A stretch of 10,853 nt of DNA from Flavipsychrobacter stenotrophus (lineage in GTDB: Bacteria; Bacteroidota; Bacteroidia; Chitinophagales; Chitinophagaceae): positions 1 to 10,853 of the forward strand of contig CANCOG010000128.1 of assembly GCA_947379685.1 (NCBI GenBank), written 5' to 3'. The stretch's first letter is position 1. Each line of letters opens with the position of its first letter. A program made the translations under genes and the position numbers. Below the pieces are notes generated by a model. The model had not been told where the DNA came from. It made no database searches and saw only the letters and a program-made list of their open reading frames with translations. Of the stretch, positions 1-6,008 are shown piece after piece.

Positions 1-40
1 TAATGGCGCTGTCTGCATTGATCTGCAAACAGCGCCATTA
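1..40. repeat. Perfect 12-bp inverted repeat (hairpin) at the left edge
   Basis: The arms TAATGGCGCTGT (1-12) and ACAGCGCCATTA (29-40) are exact reverse complements. Inside them TGCA at 14-17 can pair with TGCA at 24-27, so the folded stem is 12 bp, one mismatch, then 4 bp closing a 6-base loop. It lies 54 bp beyond the stop of the kdsC-like gene, on that gene's downstream side. No T-run follows on the plus strand; on the minus strand the bases after the stem lie outside the window. It could therefore be the terminator of the fdx-iscX-kdsC transcript or of an unseen gene to the left. The repeat is certain, the function is not. Confidence 0.7.
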
Positions 41-94
41 TATCTTAAAACTGCATATCGCTCTTAATGGTTAGCTACCGAAGCAATTAGTAAC

Positions 95-601
95 TTATTC
101 GGGCAAAACCCAGTCTCCGTTCAATTTTAATACTTTTTCTATAACATCCCTTACCGCTCCCTTGCCCCCGGCAAACGGAGATATGTACTTGGAAACAAGC
201 TTTATTTCCGGCACGGCATCGTTAGGGCAGCAGGGCAGGCCGCAAAGTTGCATTACTGCATAATCAGGGATATCATCACCCATATATAGCATATCGCCAA
301 ACGGAACTTTCGATGCAATAGCCAGTTCATGCAACAATTCTTTCTTGCTTTCAATACCAATATGTACATCAGGGATTCCCAGTCTGTTTAGCCGGCTGCG
401 TACGGCTTCGGAAGTACCACCAGAAATGATCCAGACCTTGTAGCCCTTTTTTATAGCCAGCTGCATGGCATACCCATCCTTAATATTCATACTGCGCAGC
501 ATGTGCCCGTCCTCAGTAAGTATAAGGGTGCCATCGGTGAGTACACCGTCTACATCAAATACAAAAGTGCGTATTGGCGCAAATAATTCCAGAATATTCA
601 T
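95..601 (-). CDS. kdsC: HAD-family phosphatase, probable 3-deoxy-D-manno-octulosonate 8-phosphate phosphatase (KdsC/YrbI type)
   Basis: A 168-residue cytoplasmic HAD phosphatase without a cap domain, the usual size for KdsC. KdsC removes phosphate from Kdo-8-phosphate, giving Kdo for the LPS inner core. The motifs are in order: motif I DVDGVLTDG at 16-24 (nucleophile D16, acid/base D18), motif II S60 in SGG, the motif III lysine in the SKK run at 85-87, and motif IV GDDIPD at 108-113. The C-terminal stretch AGGKGAVRD (144-152) matches the glycine-rich tail that reaches the neighbouring active site in KdsC tetramers. The ATG at 601 places motif I at the normal distance from the N-terminus. It is the last gene of the minus-strand group after iscX, separated by a 191-bp repeat-rich spacer, so co-transcription is uncertain. 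A related sugar-phosphate phosphatase, such as one acting on KDN-9-phosphate, cannot be excluded from sequence alone. Confidence 0.87.
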   Translation of the reverse strand: MNILELFAPIRTFVFDVDGVLTDGTLILTEDGHMLRSMNIKDGYAMQLAIKKGYKVWIISGGTSEAVRSRLNRLGIPDVHIGIESKKELLHELAIASKVPFGDMLYMGDDIPDYAVMQLCGLPCCPNDAVPEIKLVSKYISPFAGGKGAVRDVIEKVLKLNGDWVLPE

Positions 602-608
602 TTTGATT

Positions 609-700
609 AGTCGTAAGTGGTAAGTAGATAGTCGTAAGCTAATTAAAGTCGTAAGTCGATAGCCAATTATAGTCGTAAGTAGATAGTCATAAGTCGTAAG
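609..700. repeat. Degenerate short repeat cluster, unit AGTCGTAAG
   Basis: AGTCGTAAG occurs exactly at 609-617, 630-638, 647-655, 671-679 and 692-700, with a one-mismatch copy AGTCATAAG at 685-693. A longer unit GTAAGTAGATAGTCGTAAG (620-638) recurs at 675-693 with one difference. The cluster fills half of the iscX-kdsC spacer and begins 8 bases before the kdsC start codon, so on the minus strand it would form the kdsC leader. Spacing is irregular (17-24 bases) and the unit is short, so this is not a CRISPR. Similar wordy AT-rich repeats are frequent between genes in Bacteroidetes. The remaining spacer, 701-792, shows nothing I can name. Confidence 0.85.
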
Positions 701-792
701 TAGGAACCCAGAAACTTATTTAAAAGAACGGACTAAATAATCAATTGCCTTACCAACCAACTTGCTGCTAGGCAGGTTGCCGAATTGCCCAA

Positions 793-1032
793 TTACTTCT
801 GATTATCTCTCCACTCATACACCCAGCCCGACTGTATCATTTCGAGGAAGCCCTCATTGCATTCTTCACGTTTGCCCTCAAAGTTGGGTATTTCAAGTAC
901 CCACTCCAGCAATTCAGTAAAGCGTATGCGGTATATTTTACTTTCAGTGAATTCATCGCCGAAACGCTCATAGAGCTTCATTGCAATATCTTCAGTATCT
1001 CTCCAGTTTATCGGCGGTTCAAAATGAGCCAT
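793..1032 (-). CDS. iscX: IscX (YfhJ) Fe-S cluster assembly protein
   Basis: A 79-residue acidic protein of the IscX family (66 residues in E. coli). In known systems IscX binds the cysteine desulfurase IscS and iron, and tunes the rate of Fe-S cluster assembly on IscU. Family features seen are W10 in INWRD, LY at 20-21, the block RFTELLEW (37-44), the following acidic segment with F51 and ECNE at 57-60, and the terminal W70/W74 region. The extra length is an N-terminal MAHFEPP extension and a few C-terminal residues. It lies 83 bp downstream of fdx on the same strand, matching the fdx-iscX order at the end of proteobacterial isc operons, which strengthens both calls. No IscS, IscU, HscA or HscB gene is in the window, so its partners must be encoded elsewhere or be SUF-type. 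Confidence 0.9.
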   Translation of the reverse strand: MAHFEPPINWRDTEDIAMKLYERFGDEFTESKIYRIRFTELLEWVLEIPNFEGKREECNEGFLEMIQSGWVYEWRDNQK

Positions 1033-1080
1033 ATGTTGTTTTTGTTAAGTAAGTATTTGAGTTGACATCAACCCTAAAAA

Positions 1081-1118
1081 ATGGACATTAACCATTAATA
1101 ATTGACCATTAAAAATTA
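1081..1118. repeat. Short repeat patch, unit ACCATTAA, overlapping the fdx stop
   Basis: ACCATTAA occurs at 1091-1098 and 1105-1112, and the related GACATTAA at 1084-1091, giving a small tandem-like patch in the fdx-iscX spacer. Its right end overlaps the fdx stop codon (1116-1118). The sequence differs from the AGTCGTAAG cluster between iscX and kdsC but is of the same character: AT-rich, short unit and degenerate. No hairpin or terminator is evident, so read-through from fdx to iscX is plausible. Confidence 0.6.
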
Positions 1119-1451
1119 GTCGCCGTGAATCATGCTCTGGTCAGGCAAGGTAAGCTCTATTACGCCGCTGCCATCTTCGAGTACACATTGGCACCCCAGA
1201 CGGGAATTGATACGCGGGTTACGGGCGCGGTCAATGAAGTCTTCTTCTTTGTCGGTTATTTCCGGGACAAATTGATCGCCGCTTTCCAGGTAAATATGGC
1301 AAGTACTGCAGGCGCAAACCATACCGCAATTATGATGCAATTCTATATTGTTTTCCAGGGCAACTTCCAGCAAGCTCTGGCCCGGCTCTATGTTTTCTAA
1401 GGTTATAGGGGTTAATCCTTTTTGTTCAAACTTAAATTTTATAGTATACAT
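1116..1451 (-). CDS. fdx: Isc-type (adrenodoxin-like) [2Fe-2S] ferredoxin
   Basis: A 111-residue ferredoxin of the ISC/adrenodoxin class, which supplies electrons for Fe-S cluster assembly in the cytoplasm. Cluster ligands are C42, C48 and C51 in the block NCGMVCACSTCH (41-52) and C87 in LGCQC (85-89). Length and ligand positions match E. coli Fdx, including the extra non-ligand C46. The tail TLPDQSMIHGD (101-111) is also typical of the group, unlike the plant-type ferredoxins. The start at 1451 puts the beta-grasp domain at residue 2 with no extension. An exact -7 element lies 26 bases upstream. It is the first gene of the minus-strand group and is followed by iscX. An additional cysteine, C89, is present. 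Confidence 0.93.
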   Translation of the reverse strand: MYTIKFKFEQKGLTPITLENIEPGQSLLEVALENNIELHHNCGMVCACSTCHIYLESGDQFVPEITDKEEDFIDRARNPRINSRLGCQCVLEDGSGVIELTLPDQSMIHGD

Positions 1452-1476
1452 CAGTATTTTTAGACCTGTTTGGCGG

Positions 1477-1484
1477 CAAAGTTA
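1477..1484 (-). promoter_or_regulatory. Bacteroidetes -7 promoter element for fdx
   Basis: Read on the minus strand, 1484 to 1477 is TAACTTTG, an exact match to the Bacteroidetes primary-sigma -7 consensus TAnnTTTG. It lies 26 bases before the fdx start codon, allowing a leader of roughly 20 bases. I do not see a good TTG -33 element at the usual distance upstream. It mirrors the identical word on the plus strand that serves prs. Confidence 0.6.
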
Positions 1485-1587
1485 ATATTTGTATTATAAT
1501 GTTCCCTAGAATTTGTCTATAAAGCTATAGTAGCAGTCAATCTGAACATAAAATTAATTTTTGTGTTCATAATCCGTTTTGCAATGT

Positions 1588-1595
1588 TAACTTTG
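1588..1595 (+). promoter_or_regulatory. Bacteroidetes -7 promoter element for prs
   Basis: TAACTTTG at 1588-1595 matches TAnnTTTG exactly and lies 18 bases before the prs ATG, which would give a very short leader. The nearest TTTG upstream (1560-1563) is 24 bases away, a little farther than the usual 19-21, so the -33 element is weak or uses another word. The position and the divergent partner element support it. Confidence 0.6.
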
Positions 1596-1613
1596 CGCTC
1601 TTTCTCATAAAGT

Positions 1614-2558
1614 ATGCATTCTTCAGTAAAAATTTTTTCAGGAACGAAGTCAGTTTATCTGGCGGAGAAAATAGCCGAAAGCTATGATAAGAAATTAGGA
1701 GACCTGACTATCCAGAAATTTAGTGACGGCGAGTTTCAGCCGGTTATTAATGAGTCAGTTAGAGGTGCCTATGTTTTTCTGGTACAATCTACCTTTGCTC
1801 CATCCGACAACCTTATGGAATTATTGTTGATGATAGACGCAGCCCGCAGGGCTTCGGCTGGTTACATTACGGCAGTAATACCTTATTTCGGATTCGCAAG
1901 GCAGGACAGGAAGGACAAGCCTCGTGTAGCTATTGGCTCAAAACTCGTGGCAAACCTGCTGACAACAGCCGGTGCTAACAGGGTGATGACCATGGACTTA
2001 CATGCTCCTCAGATTCAGGCATTTTTTGATATTCCGGTGGACCACCTGGATTCTTCTGCAGTTTTTATTCCGTATATTGAAAAATTAAAGATTGAAAACC
2101 TTATCTTTGCAGCCCCTGACGTGGGTAGCACGAACAGGGTGCGTGAAGTAGCCAAGTATTTCGAGGTGGATATGGTGATTTGTGATAAGCAGCGCAAGCG
2201 TGCTAACGAGATCGCTTCCATGACGGTAATTGGTGATGTTACGGGAAAAAATGTAGTTCTTATAGATGATATTTGCGATACAGCCGGTACTCTTTGTAAG
2301 TCAGCAGCAATGCTGATGTCCAAAGGTGCACTGTCAGTAAGGGCGTTTTGTACTCACCCTGTACTCAGCGGCAGTGCATATGAGAATATCGAAAATTCTG
2401 TACTCGAAGAATTAGTGGTTTGTGATACCATTCCATTAAAACAAGAGTGCAGGAAAATTAAGGTATTGTCAACCGCAGACCTTTTCGCAGTAGCTATCAG
2501 GAATACGTTTGAAAATAAGTCAATAAGTTCTTTGTTTATTCATAGTAACAGAAAGTAA
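1614..2558 (+). CDS. prs: Ribose-phosphate pyrophosphokinase (PRPP synthetase)
   Basis: A 314-residue enzyme, the standard class I length. It transfers pyrophosphate from ATP to ribose 5-phosphate, giving PRPP for purine, pyrimidine, histidine, tryptophan and NAD synthesis in the cytosol. Visible motifs are FSDGE at 36-40, the ATP-contacting YFGFARQDRK at 91-100, the cation-binding signature from D128 (DLHAPQIQ onward to about 145), the flexible catalytic loop DKQRKR at 191-196, and the PRPP-binding loop VVLIDDICDTAGT at 214-226. The C-terminal SISSLFIH is also family-typical. The chosen ATG gives the normal N-terminus (VKIFSG). It is divergent from fdx and 291 bp upstream of the L25 gene on the same strand, a pairing seen in other Bacteroidetes. 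No strong terminator follows directly. Confidence 0.97.
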   Translation: MHSSVKIFSGTKSVYLAEKIAESYDKKLGDLTIQKFSDGEFQPVINESVRGAYVFLVQSTFAPSDNLMELLLMIDAARRASAGYITAVIPYFGFARQDRKDKPRVAIGSKLVANLLTTAGANRVMTMDLHAPQIQAFFDIPVDHLDSSAVFIPYIEKLKIENLIFAAPDVGSTNRVREVAKYFEVDMVICDKQRKRANEIASMTVIGDVTGKNVVLIDDICDTAGTLCKSAAMLMSKGALSVRAFCTHPVLSGSAYENIENSVLEELVVCDTIPLKQECRKIKVLSTADLFAVAIRNTFENKSISSLFIHSNRK

Positions 2559-2572
2559 ATTCGACGATTCGG

Positions 2573-2596
2573 CAATTTGTCAATTAGTCAATTTGG
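2573..2596. repeat. Three tandem 8-bp units after prs
   Basis: CAATTTGT, CAATTAGT and CAATTTGG follow each other with a period of exactly 8 bases, starting 14 bases after the prs stop codon. It is another example of the short AT-rich repeats that fill spacers in this window. It has no dyad symmetry that would make it a terminator. Confidence 0.6.
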
Positions 2597-2673
2597 GAAA
2601 GTTGCAGTTGCCGCCACCAGCATCAATTGTTTACCCGTAAGTTTTCCAAGAATATATATTTACTCTTGAAGCC

Positions 2674-2711
2674 GGTAATTTTTAAAAGCTCCCCGGAGCT
2701 GGTAATTTTTA
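2674..2711. repeat. Palindrome flanked by direct repeats in the prs-L25 spacer
   Basis: The 14-bp palindrome AGCTCCCCGGAGCT (2687-2700) is flanked by two exact copies of GGTAATTTTTA (2674-2684 and 2701-2711), followed by T-rich words such as ACTTTTT. It could act as a weak terminator about 130 bases after prs, but the stem is only 5-6 bp and the T-rich tract does not follow at once. The rest of this 291-bp spacer holds the tandem units after prs and a C/G-richer stretch at 2753-2824 with possible local pairing (ATCCGCC at 2752-2758 with GGCGGAT at 2808-2814). Confidence 0.5.
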
Positions 2712-2849
2712 CTTTTTACTTTTTAATTTTTAAGACTGTTTATACAACAAAATCCGCCCCACAATCGGGCCTTTATTATTAAAAACCATTTCAACGACCG
2801 GATGTTTGGCGGATATTCGACCGGCGCTGAAAGACAGAAACACTAACAA

Positions 2850-3464
2850 ATGAAGAGTGTAAAAATCGAAGGACAAACCAGAAGCGATCTTGGCAAAAAA
2901 GCTACACGCCATCTTCGTTCTGAAGGACAGGTACCAGCCGTAATTTACGGAGGAACCGAAACAATCCATTTCAGCGCACCTGTAATGGCTTTCCGTACTC
3001 TGGTATACACACCAGAATTCCAGATCGCTGAGATCAGCGTAAATGGAAAAACGCACAGGACTATCATGAAGGATATCCAGTTCGACGTAGTTACCGACGA
3101 ATTGAATCACCTGGACTTCCTGGAACTCGTAGACGACCGTCAGGTTATTGCTACACTTCCGCTGAAATTCACTGGTCAGTCACAGGGTGTTAAGGATGGT
3201 GGTCGCTTAGAGCTGAAAATTAAGGCTTTACACGTTCGTACTTATCCTAAGTACCTCCGTGAGGCTATCGAAGTAAGCATCGAAAACCTCCAGTTACATG
3301 GTAACATCCGTGTAGAAGACGTTAAGGTTGAGCATATGGAAATATTGAACTCACCACGTATTCCAATCGCATCAGTAGTTACAACCCGTGCTCTTCGCCA
3401 GGCTGAAACCGATGCTCTTGCTGCTGCTGCCGCTGCAAAAGGTGGTGCAAAAGCTAAAAAGTAA
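2850..3464 (+). CDS. rplY: Large-subunit ribosomal protein L25, CTC (long) form
   Basis: A 204-residue L25/TL5/CTC protein that binds 5S rRNA in the central protuberance of the 50S subunit. Residues 1-93 form the L25 domain, with the typical blocks LGKKATRHLR (14-23), VPAVIYGG (28-35) and HLDFLEL (87-93). From about 98 to 178 comes the TL5-type beta domain with GVKDGGRLE (113-121). The last 20 residues are an Ala/Lys-rich flexible tail, common in Bacteroidetes. The ATG at 2850 begins the conserved MKSVKIEG start. It is the second plus-strand gene after prs and ends just before an intrinsic terminator. GATGTTTG at 2801-2808 is one mismatch from the -7 consensus and might give it its own promoter; this is weak. 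Confidence 0.95.
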   Translation: MKSVKIEGQTRSDLGKKATRHLRSEGQVPAVIYGGTETIHFSAPVMAFRTLVYTPEFQIAEISVNGKTHRTIMKDIQFDVVTDELNHLDFLELVDDRQVIATLPLKFTGQSQGVKDGGRLELKIKALHVRTYPKYLREAIEVSIENLQLHGNIRVEDVKVEHMEILNSPRIPIASVVTTRALRQAETDALAAAAAAKGGAKAKK

Positions 3465-3489
3465 ACAATCAGGTTTATTGATACTTAAG

Positions 3490-3519
3490 AATCCCTTGCT
3501 ATCGCAGGGGATTTTTTTT
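3490..3519 (+). terminator. Rho-independent terminator after the L25 gene
   Basis: AATCCCTTGC (3490-3499) pairs with GCAGGGGATT (3504-3513) in a 10-bp stem with one T-G wobble and a 4-base TATC loop, followed by six further Ts (3514-3519). It lies 25 bases after the L25 stop. On the minus strand no T-run follows the stem, so it acts only on the plus-strand transcript. Confidence 0.9.
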
Positions 3520-3583
3520 GCCTGGAAGAGATCAGACATCTTTTTCGCCTGTACGGCCCAAATATCCCCTTTTTGCTCTTTAC

Positions 3584-4243
3584 TCATTTCACTAACACTT
3601 CGTGCCCTTTGTGTTTAGTGTATTTAACCACCCTCCAAATCAACACTTCCGCAACCACGAGATTCACAGTCCAGCTCAGCCAGGAAATAAGAATATATGC
3701 CGCTGTCGGTCGTATGTCAATATTCAGCAGCCCTATTAGCAGCGCATAAGTTCTCAACGTAATAGCCGAAAGTGTCAGTGCATAACTGCGCATCATCCAT
3801 CGCCTGTGAGCGGCAAAATCTTGTTGTAATGCCCGCCGGAGGGCTAAGCCGGTCGTAAACATCCACAAACACGCCAGTAGCACAAAGCTGATTTTTGCCG
3901 GCAGACCGCCATTGGCATAGAAACCCATCACCAGTCCCGAAGGACCGCTTACCAGCAGAACACAGCCAACATAAATATATCCAGCAAAACGGTGCAGCTG
4001 CTTATAGCGTCTTAAAATATAACTGTTAAACTGTACCAAACCTGCTGCCAGCACAAATATAGCAGAGAACACATGCACATAAAAACTCAGTCGCCAGTGT
4101 AGAATATGGTAGATATGGCTCTTGGTTTGAAGGAAGTCTATCCCCGGTTTTATGGCCAGATAGGGGAGTGATAGTCGCAGCATTAGCAATGTGCCAACTA
4201 CAACTATTGCGCCGAAAAAAATAGAACCTATGTTTCTCTGCAT
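3584..4243 (-). CDS. DUF2306-type integral membrane protein
   Basis: A 219-residue inner-membrane protein of unknown function, recognised as DUF2306 by its conserved pattern. About six membrane segments are visible, near 7-26, 52-72, 87-107, 117-137, 151-172 and 181-204. Family-like blocks are FYVHVFSA (54-61), LHRFAGYIYVG (83-93), GPSGLVMGFYANGG (100-113) and HRRWMMRSYALTLSAITLR (146-164). The histidines H57, H84 and H146 lie at membrane borders or within segments and could bind a cofactor such as heme, but that is inference. Its start is 5 bp after the stop of the lipoprotein gene, so the two are probably one operon. No terminator is evident in the 64 bp between its stop and the L25 terminator. 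Confidence 0.85.
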   Translation of the reverse strand: MQRNIGSIFFGAIVVVGTLLMLRLSLPYLAIKPGIDFLQTKSHIYHILHWRLSFYVHVFSAIFVLAAGLVQFNSYILRRYKQLHRFAGYIYVGCVLLVSGPSGLVMGFYANGGLPAKISFVLLACLWMFTTGLALRRALQQDFAAHRRWMMRSYALTLSAITLRTYALLIGLLNIDIRPTAAYILISWLSWTVNLVVAEVLIWRVVKYTKHKGHEVLVK

Positions 4244-4248
4244 TTTAT

Positions 4249-5034
4249 TTATTTGTCACGCGTGTTAGATAGCCTGCGCCCATTAATGGTCAGCTCCAGT
4301 TCGTAGTAATAACGGGTTAAAACATCTTTAAATGTGTCTATTTTCAAGGTGTCTGGTTTCAATATGCAGGTTCTGTTTGGCATAACATTGTTCTTTTCCC
4401 ACTCAATATTGAATGCGTTGTCTTTTAATACCCAGTTGCCCCTTATAGTTACAAGTTGGTTATTGGGAGCGTTGGGGTCATCTGGGTAAAATGCGTAGGT
4501 GCAAAGTCCGTCGGCTTTGAACGAAAGCGTACTGCTGCTGTCATAAAAGGTACGAGGCGTTGGGTCGCCTTCCTGCGCATAATTTTTGAATTTAGAGTTC
4601 CTTTCAAGCCGGAACACCTGCTTTCCAGCCTTCGTGGCGTTTTTGGGCGTCCAGTTGCCATTAACACCAAAGTCGATCGTATCTATAACTATATCAAAAA
4701 TGCCGTCGTAAGGGTTATTCCCGGGTTCCTTTAAAACGAAGTGAAACCCATTTACTGCCGGCTCCATCATGCCGCTGAAATTACGTTTTAGTCCCTTGTG
4801 TACCGTATAGCCAACAGCATTTCTGCCGGTTACTTTTCTAACAGTCATATGAATCACGCTTCCCCCAAAGTCGCCCGAATACACGCCCTCCAGCTGCTCG
4901 TAGGCATACGCAACAGGAAACACGCTGGCCGCTAGTTTTCCCGGCTCCTGTTGTGTATTTGTACCCGCTTTTCCCCCGTGTTTACAGGATGCTCCAAGCA
5001 ATATTGCCAATCCTAAAACAAGAATCTTTTTCAT
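4249..5034 (-). CDS. Predicted lipoprotein of unknown function
   Basis: A 261-residue protein beginning MKKILVLGLAILLGASC, a lipoprotein signal peptide with the lipid-carrying cysteine at residue 17. The -3 residue is G rather than the usual L, so the lipobox is imperfect. An ATG 96 bases upstream in frame (5130) would add a 32-residue polar stretch ahead of the signal peptide, so I chose 5034. After the cysteine comes KHGGK; the lack of acidic residues there argues against the Bacteroidetes surface-export signal and for a periplasmic-facing anchor. The mature part looks like two beta-rich modules, about 45-145 (LEGVYSGDFGG, then WTPKN at 128-132) and 160-255 (GNWVLKDNAFNIEW at 199-212). I do not recognise the family. 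It is the first gene of a pair with the DUF2306 gene. Confidence 0.75.
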   Translation of the reverse strand: MKKILVLGLAILLGASCKHGGKAGTNTQQEPGKLAASVFPVAYAYEQLEGVYSGDFGGSVIHMTVRKVTGRNAVGYTVHKGLKRNFSGMMEPAVNGFHFVLKEPGNNPYDGIFDIVIDTIDFGVNGNWTPKNATKAGKQVFRLERNSKFKNYAQEGDPTPRTFYDSSSTLSFKADGLCTYAFYPDDPNAPNNQLVTIRGNWVLKDNAFNIEWEKNNVMPNRTCILKPDTLKIDTFKDVLTRYYYELELTINGRRLSNTRDK

Positions 5035-5213
5035 AGAATGCAGGATAAAAGTATGTGATTTTTTGGAGGTATTTCTTGCAGAAAAAGGGATTGGGAAATT
5101 TTTTAAGGGGATTAATTTTTGAGTTTGCACATTGATACTCGATAATTAATGTCATGGTAACGTCAGGTTCATACTTTTAACGCCGGTAGCCTTATCCGAA
5201 ACAAGGCAGCCAT

Positions 5214-5942
5214 GTGTTAAAGATGACAATAATGAGTGATTCTTTTGTGAAACCGGTAGAGAAAACAGAACATAGTGAAGGTACAGGTGACTCAATGCAT
5301 GATATTAAGCGCGAGTTACTAAATAGCAGGGCGCAATTAAGACAAGTGATTGACCTCATCCCCGAGTTTATATATGCGCGGGATTGCGAAGGGCGTTTCC
5401 TGTTGGTGAATAAGCTGGCGGCCAAGTACATGAACCACTCATCCGAAACGCTGGAAGGTAACAATTACGCTCTTTTCGAAACGGATACAGATGTGATGGA
5501 AAGGCACCTCGACGAAGATCGCCAGGTGATTGAGAGTAACGAGTCGCTGGAAATACCATTGGAGATGTTCACTTTCCCCGACAACGAAGTGAAGTTTGTG
5601 CGCACAGTAAAAGTACCCTTTGTAACAAATTCCACCCACAGCAAGGGTGTTCTGTGTGTATCCTACGATATTACGAGGTTCATCACCTCGGGACGGTTAA
5701 AAGACGAATACATCAGCCAGCTCGAGGAATTGGCCTTCACCACTTCACACATTGTCAGGCAGCCACTCACCAGCATTTTGGGTATCATTCAGCTTATGGA
5801 GTACGACGCCATTTCCCCAGCCGATCTTACCGATATTCTCAGCGACCTGAAAGAGCAGATCAAAAATTTTGACAGCCGTACCCGCGAACTGAACGACACC
5901 ATAAATACCTTCCGCGAAAAGATCCATGCGTTTCCGGGATAG
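5214..5942 (+). CDS. PAS-domain protein with histidine-kinase-like H-box, lacking an ATPase domain
   Basis: A 242-residue cytoplasmic protein with no membrane segment. Residues 36-155 form a PAS domain: RQVIDLIPEFIYARDCEGRF (43-62), then LVNKLAAKYM (64-73), ending at the typical VSYDITR (149-155). Residues 162-195 resemble a dimerisation/phospho-acceptor helix with the H-box SHIVRQPLTSILG (178-190), making H179 the candidate phosphorylated residue; helix continues to about 236. No N, G1 or G2 box of a HATPase domain follows, and the gene stops at PG242. Short PAS/H-box proteins with the SHxVRxPL variant occur in Bacteroidetes, so it may be a natural regulator or phosphotransfer scaffold rather than a wreck. 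The start is GTG at 5214 with AAGG 7 bases upstream; in-frame ATGs at 5223 and 5232 are alternatives. It is divergent from the lipoprotein gene and convergent with the restriction gene. Confidence 0.83.
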   Translation: MLKMTIMSDSFVKPVEKTEHSEGTGDSMHDIKRELLNSRAQLRQVIDLIPEFIYARDCEGRFLLVNKLAAKYMNHSSETLEGNNYALFETDTDVMERHLDEDRQVIESNESLEIPLEMFTFPDNEVKFVRTVKVPFVTNSTHSKGVLCVSYDITRFITSGRLKDEYISQLEELAFTTSHIVRQPLTSILGIIQLMEYDAISPADLTDILSDLKEQIKNFDSRTRELNDTINTFREKIHAFPG

Positions 5943-6008
5943 GGTGGTGGGGAAGTTGTTGATGAGGAGGGCGTATTGAAATAAAACAAAAGGTGCTAAT
6001 TCCTTTGA

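Noticed and set aside
609..700. Possible CRISPR array from the repeated AGTCGTAAG word
   Set aside because: The unit is 9 bases, copies are 17-24 bases apart and two of them overlap. CRISPR repeats are over 20 bases with spacers of similar length, and no cas gene is near.
1125..1400. Plus-strand open frame of 91 codons opposite fdx
   Set aside because: It lies wholly antisense to a ferredoxin with all cluster ligands, and its translation has no recognisable family or start signal.
2752..2824. Autoregulatory leader RNA for L25
   Set aside because: Only short pairings are possible (7 bp over a 49-base gap, and a 4-bp stem), and I know of no established L25 leader motif that they match.
4456..4734. 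Plus-strand open frame inside the lipoprotein gene
   Set aside because: A shadow of the minus-strand gene; its translation is R/V-rich with no domain pattern.
4249..5130. Longer lipoprotein start at 5130
   Set aside because: It would place a 32-residue polar stretch before a complete lipoprotein signal peptide that begins at the internal ATG (5034).
5172..5179. TACTTTTA as a -7 promoter element for the PAS gene
   Set aside because: The final G of TAnnTTTG is replaced by A and no TTG lies at the right distance upstream, so the match is not better than chance in AT-rich DNA.
5989..6006. AAAGG...CCTTT hairpin as a terminator between the convergent PAS and restriction genes
   Set aside because: The stem is only 5 bp with an 8-base loop and no proper T-run on either strand.
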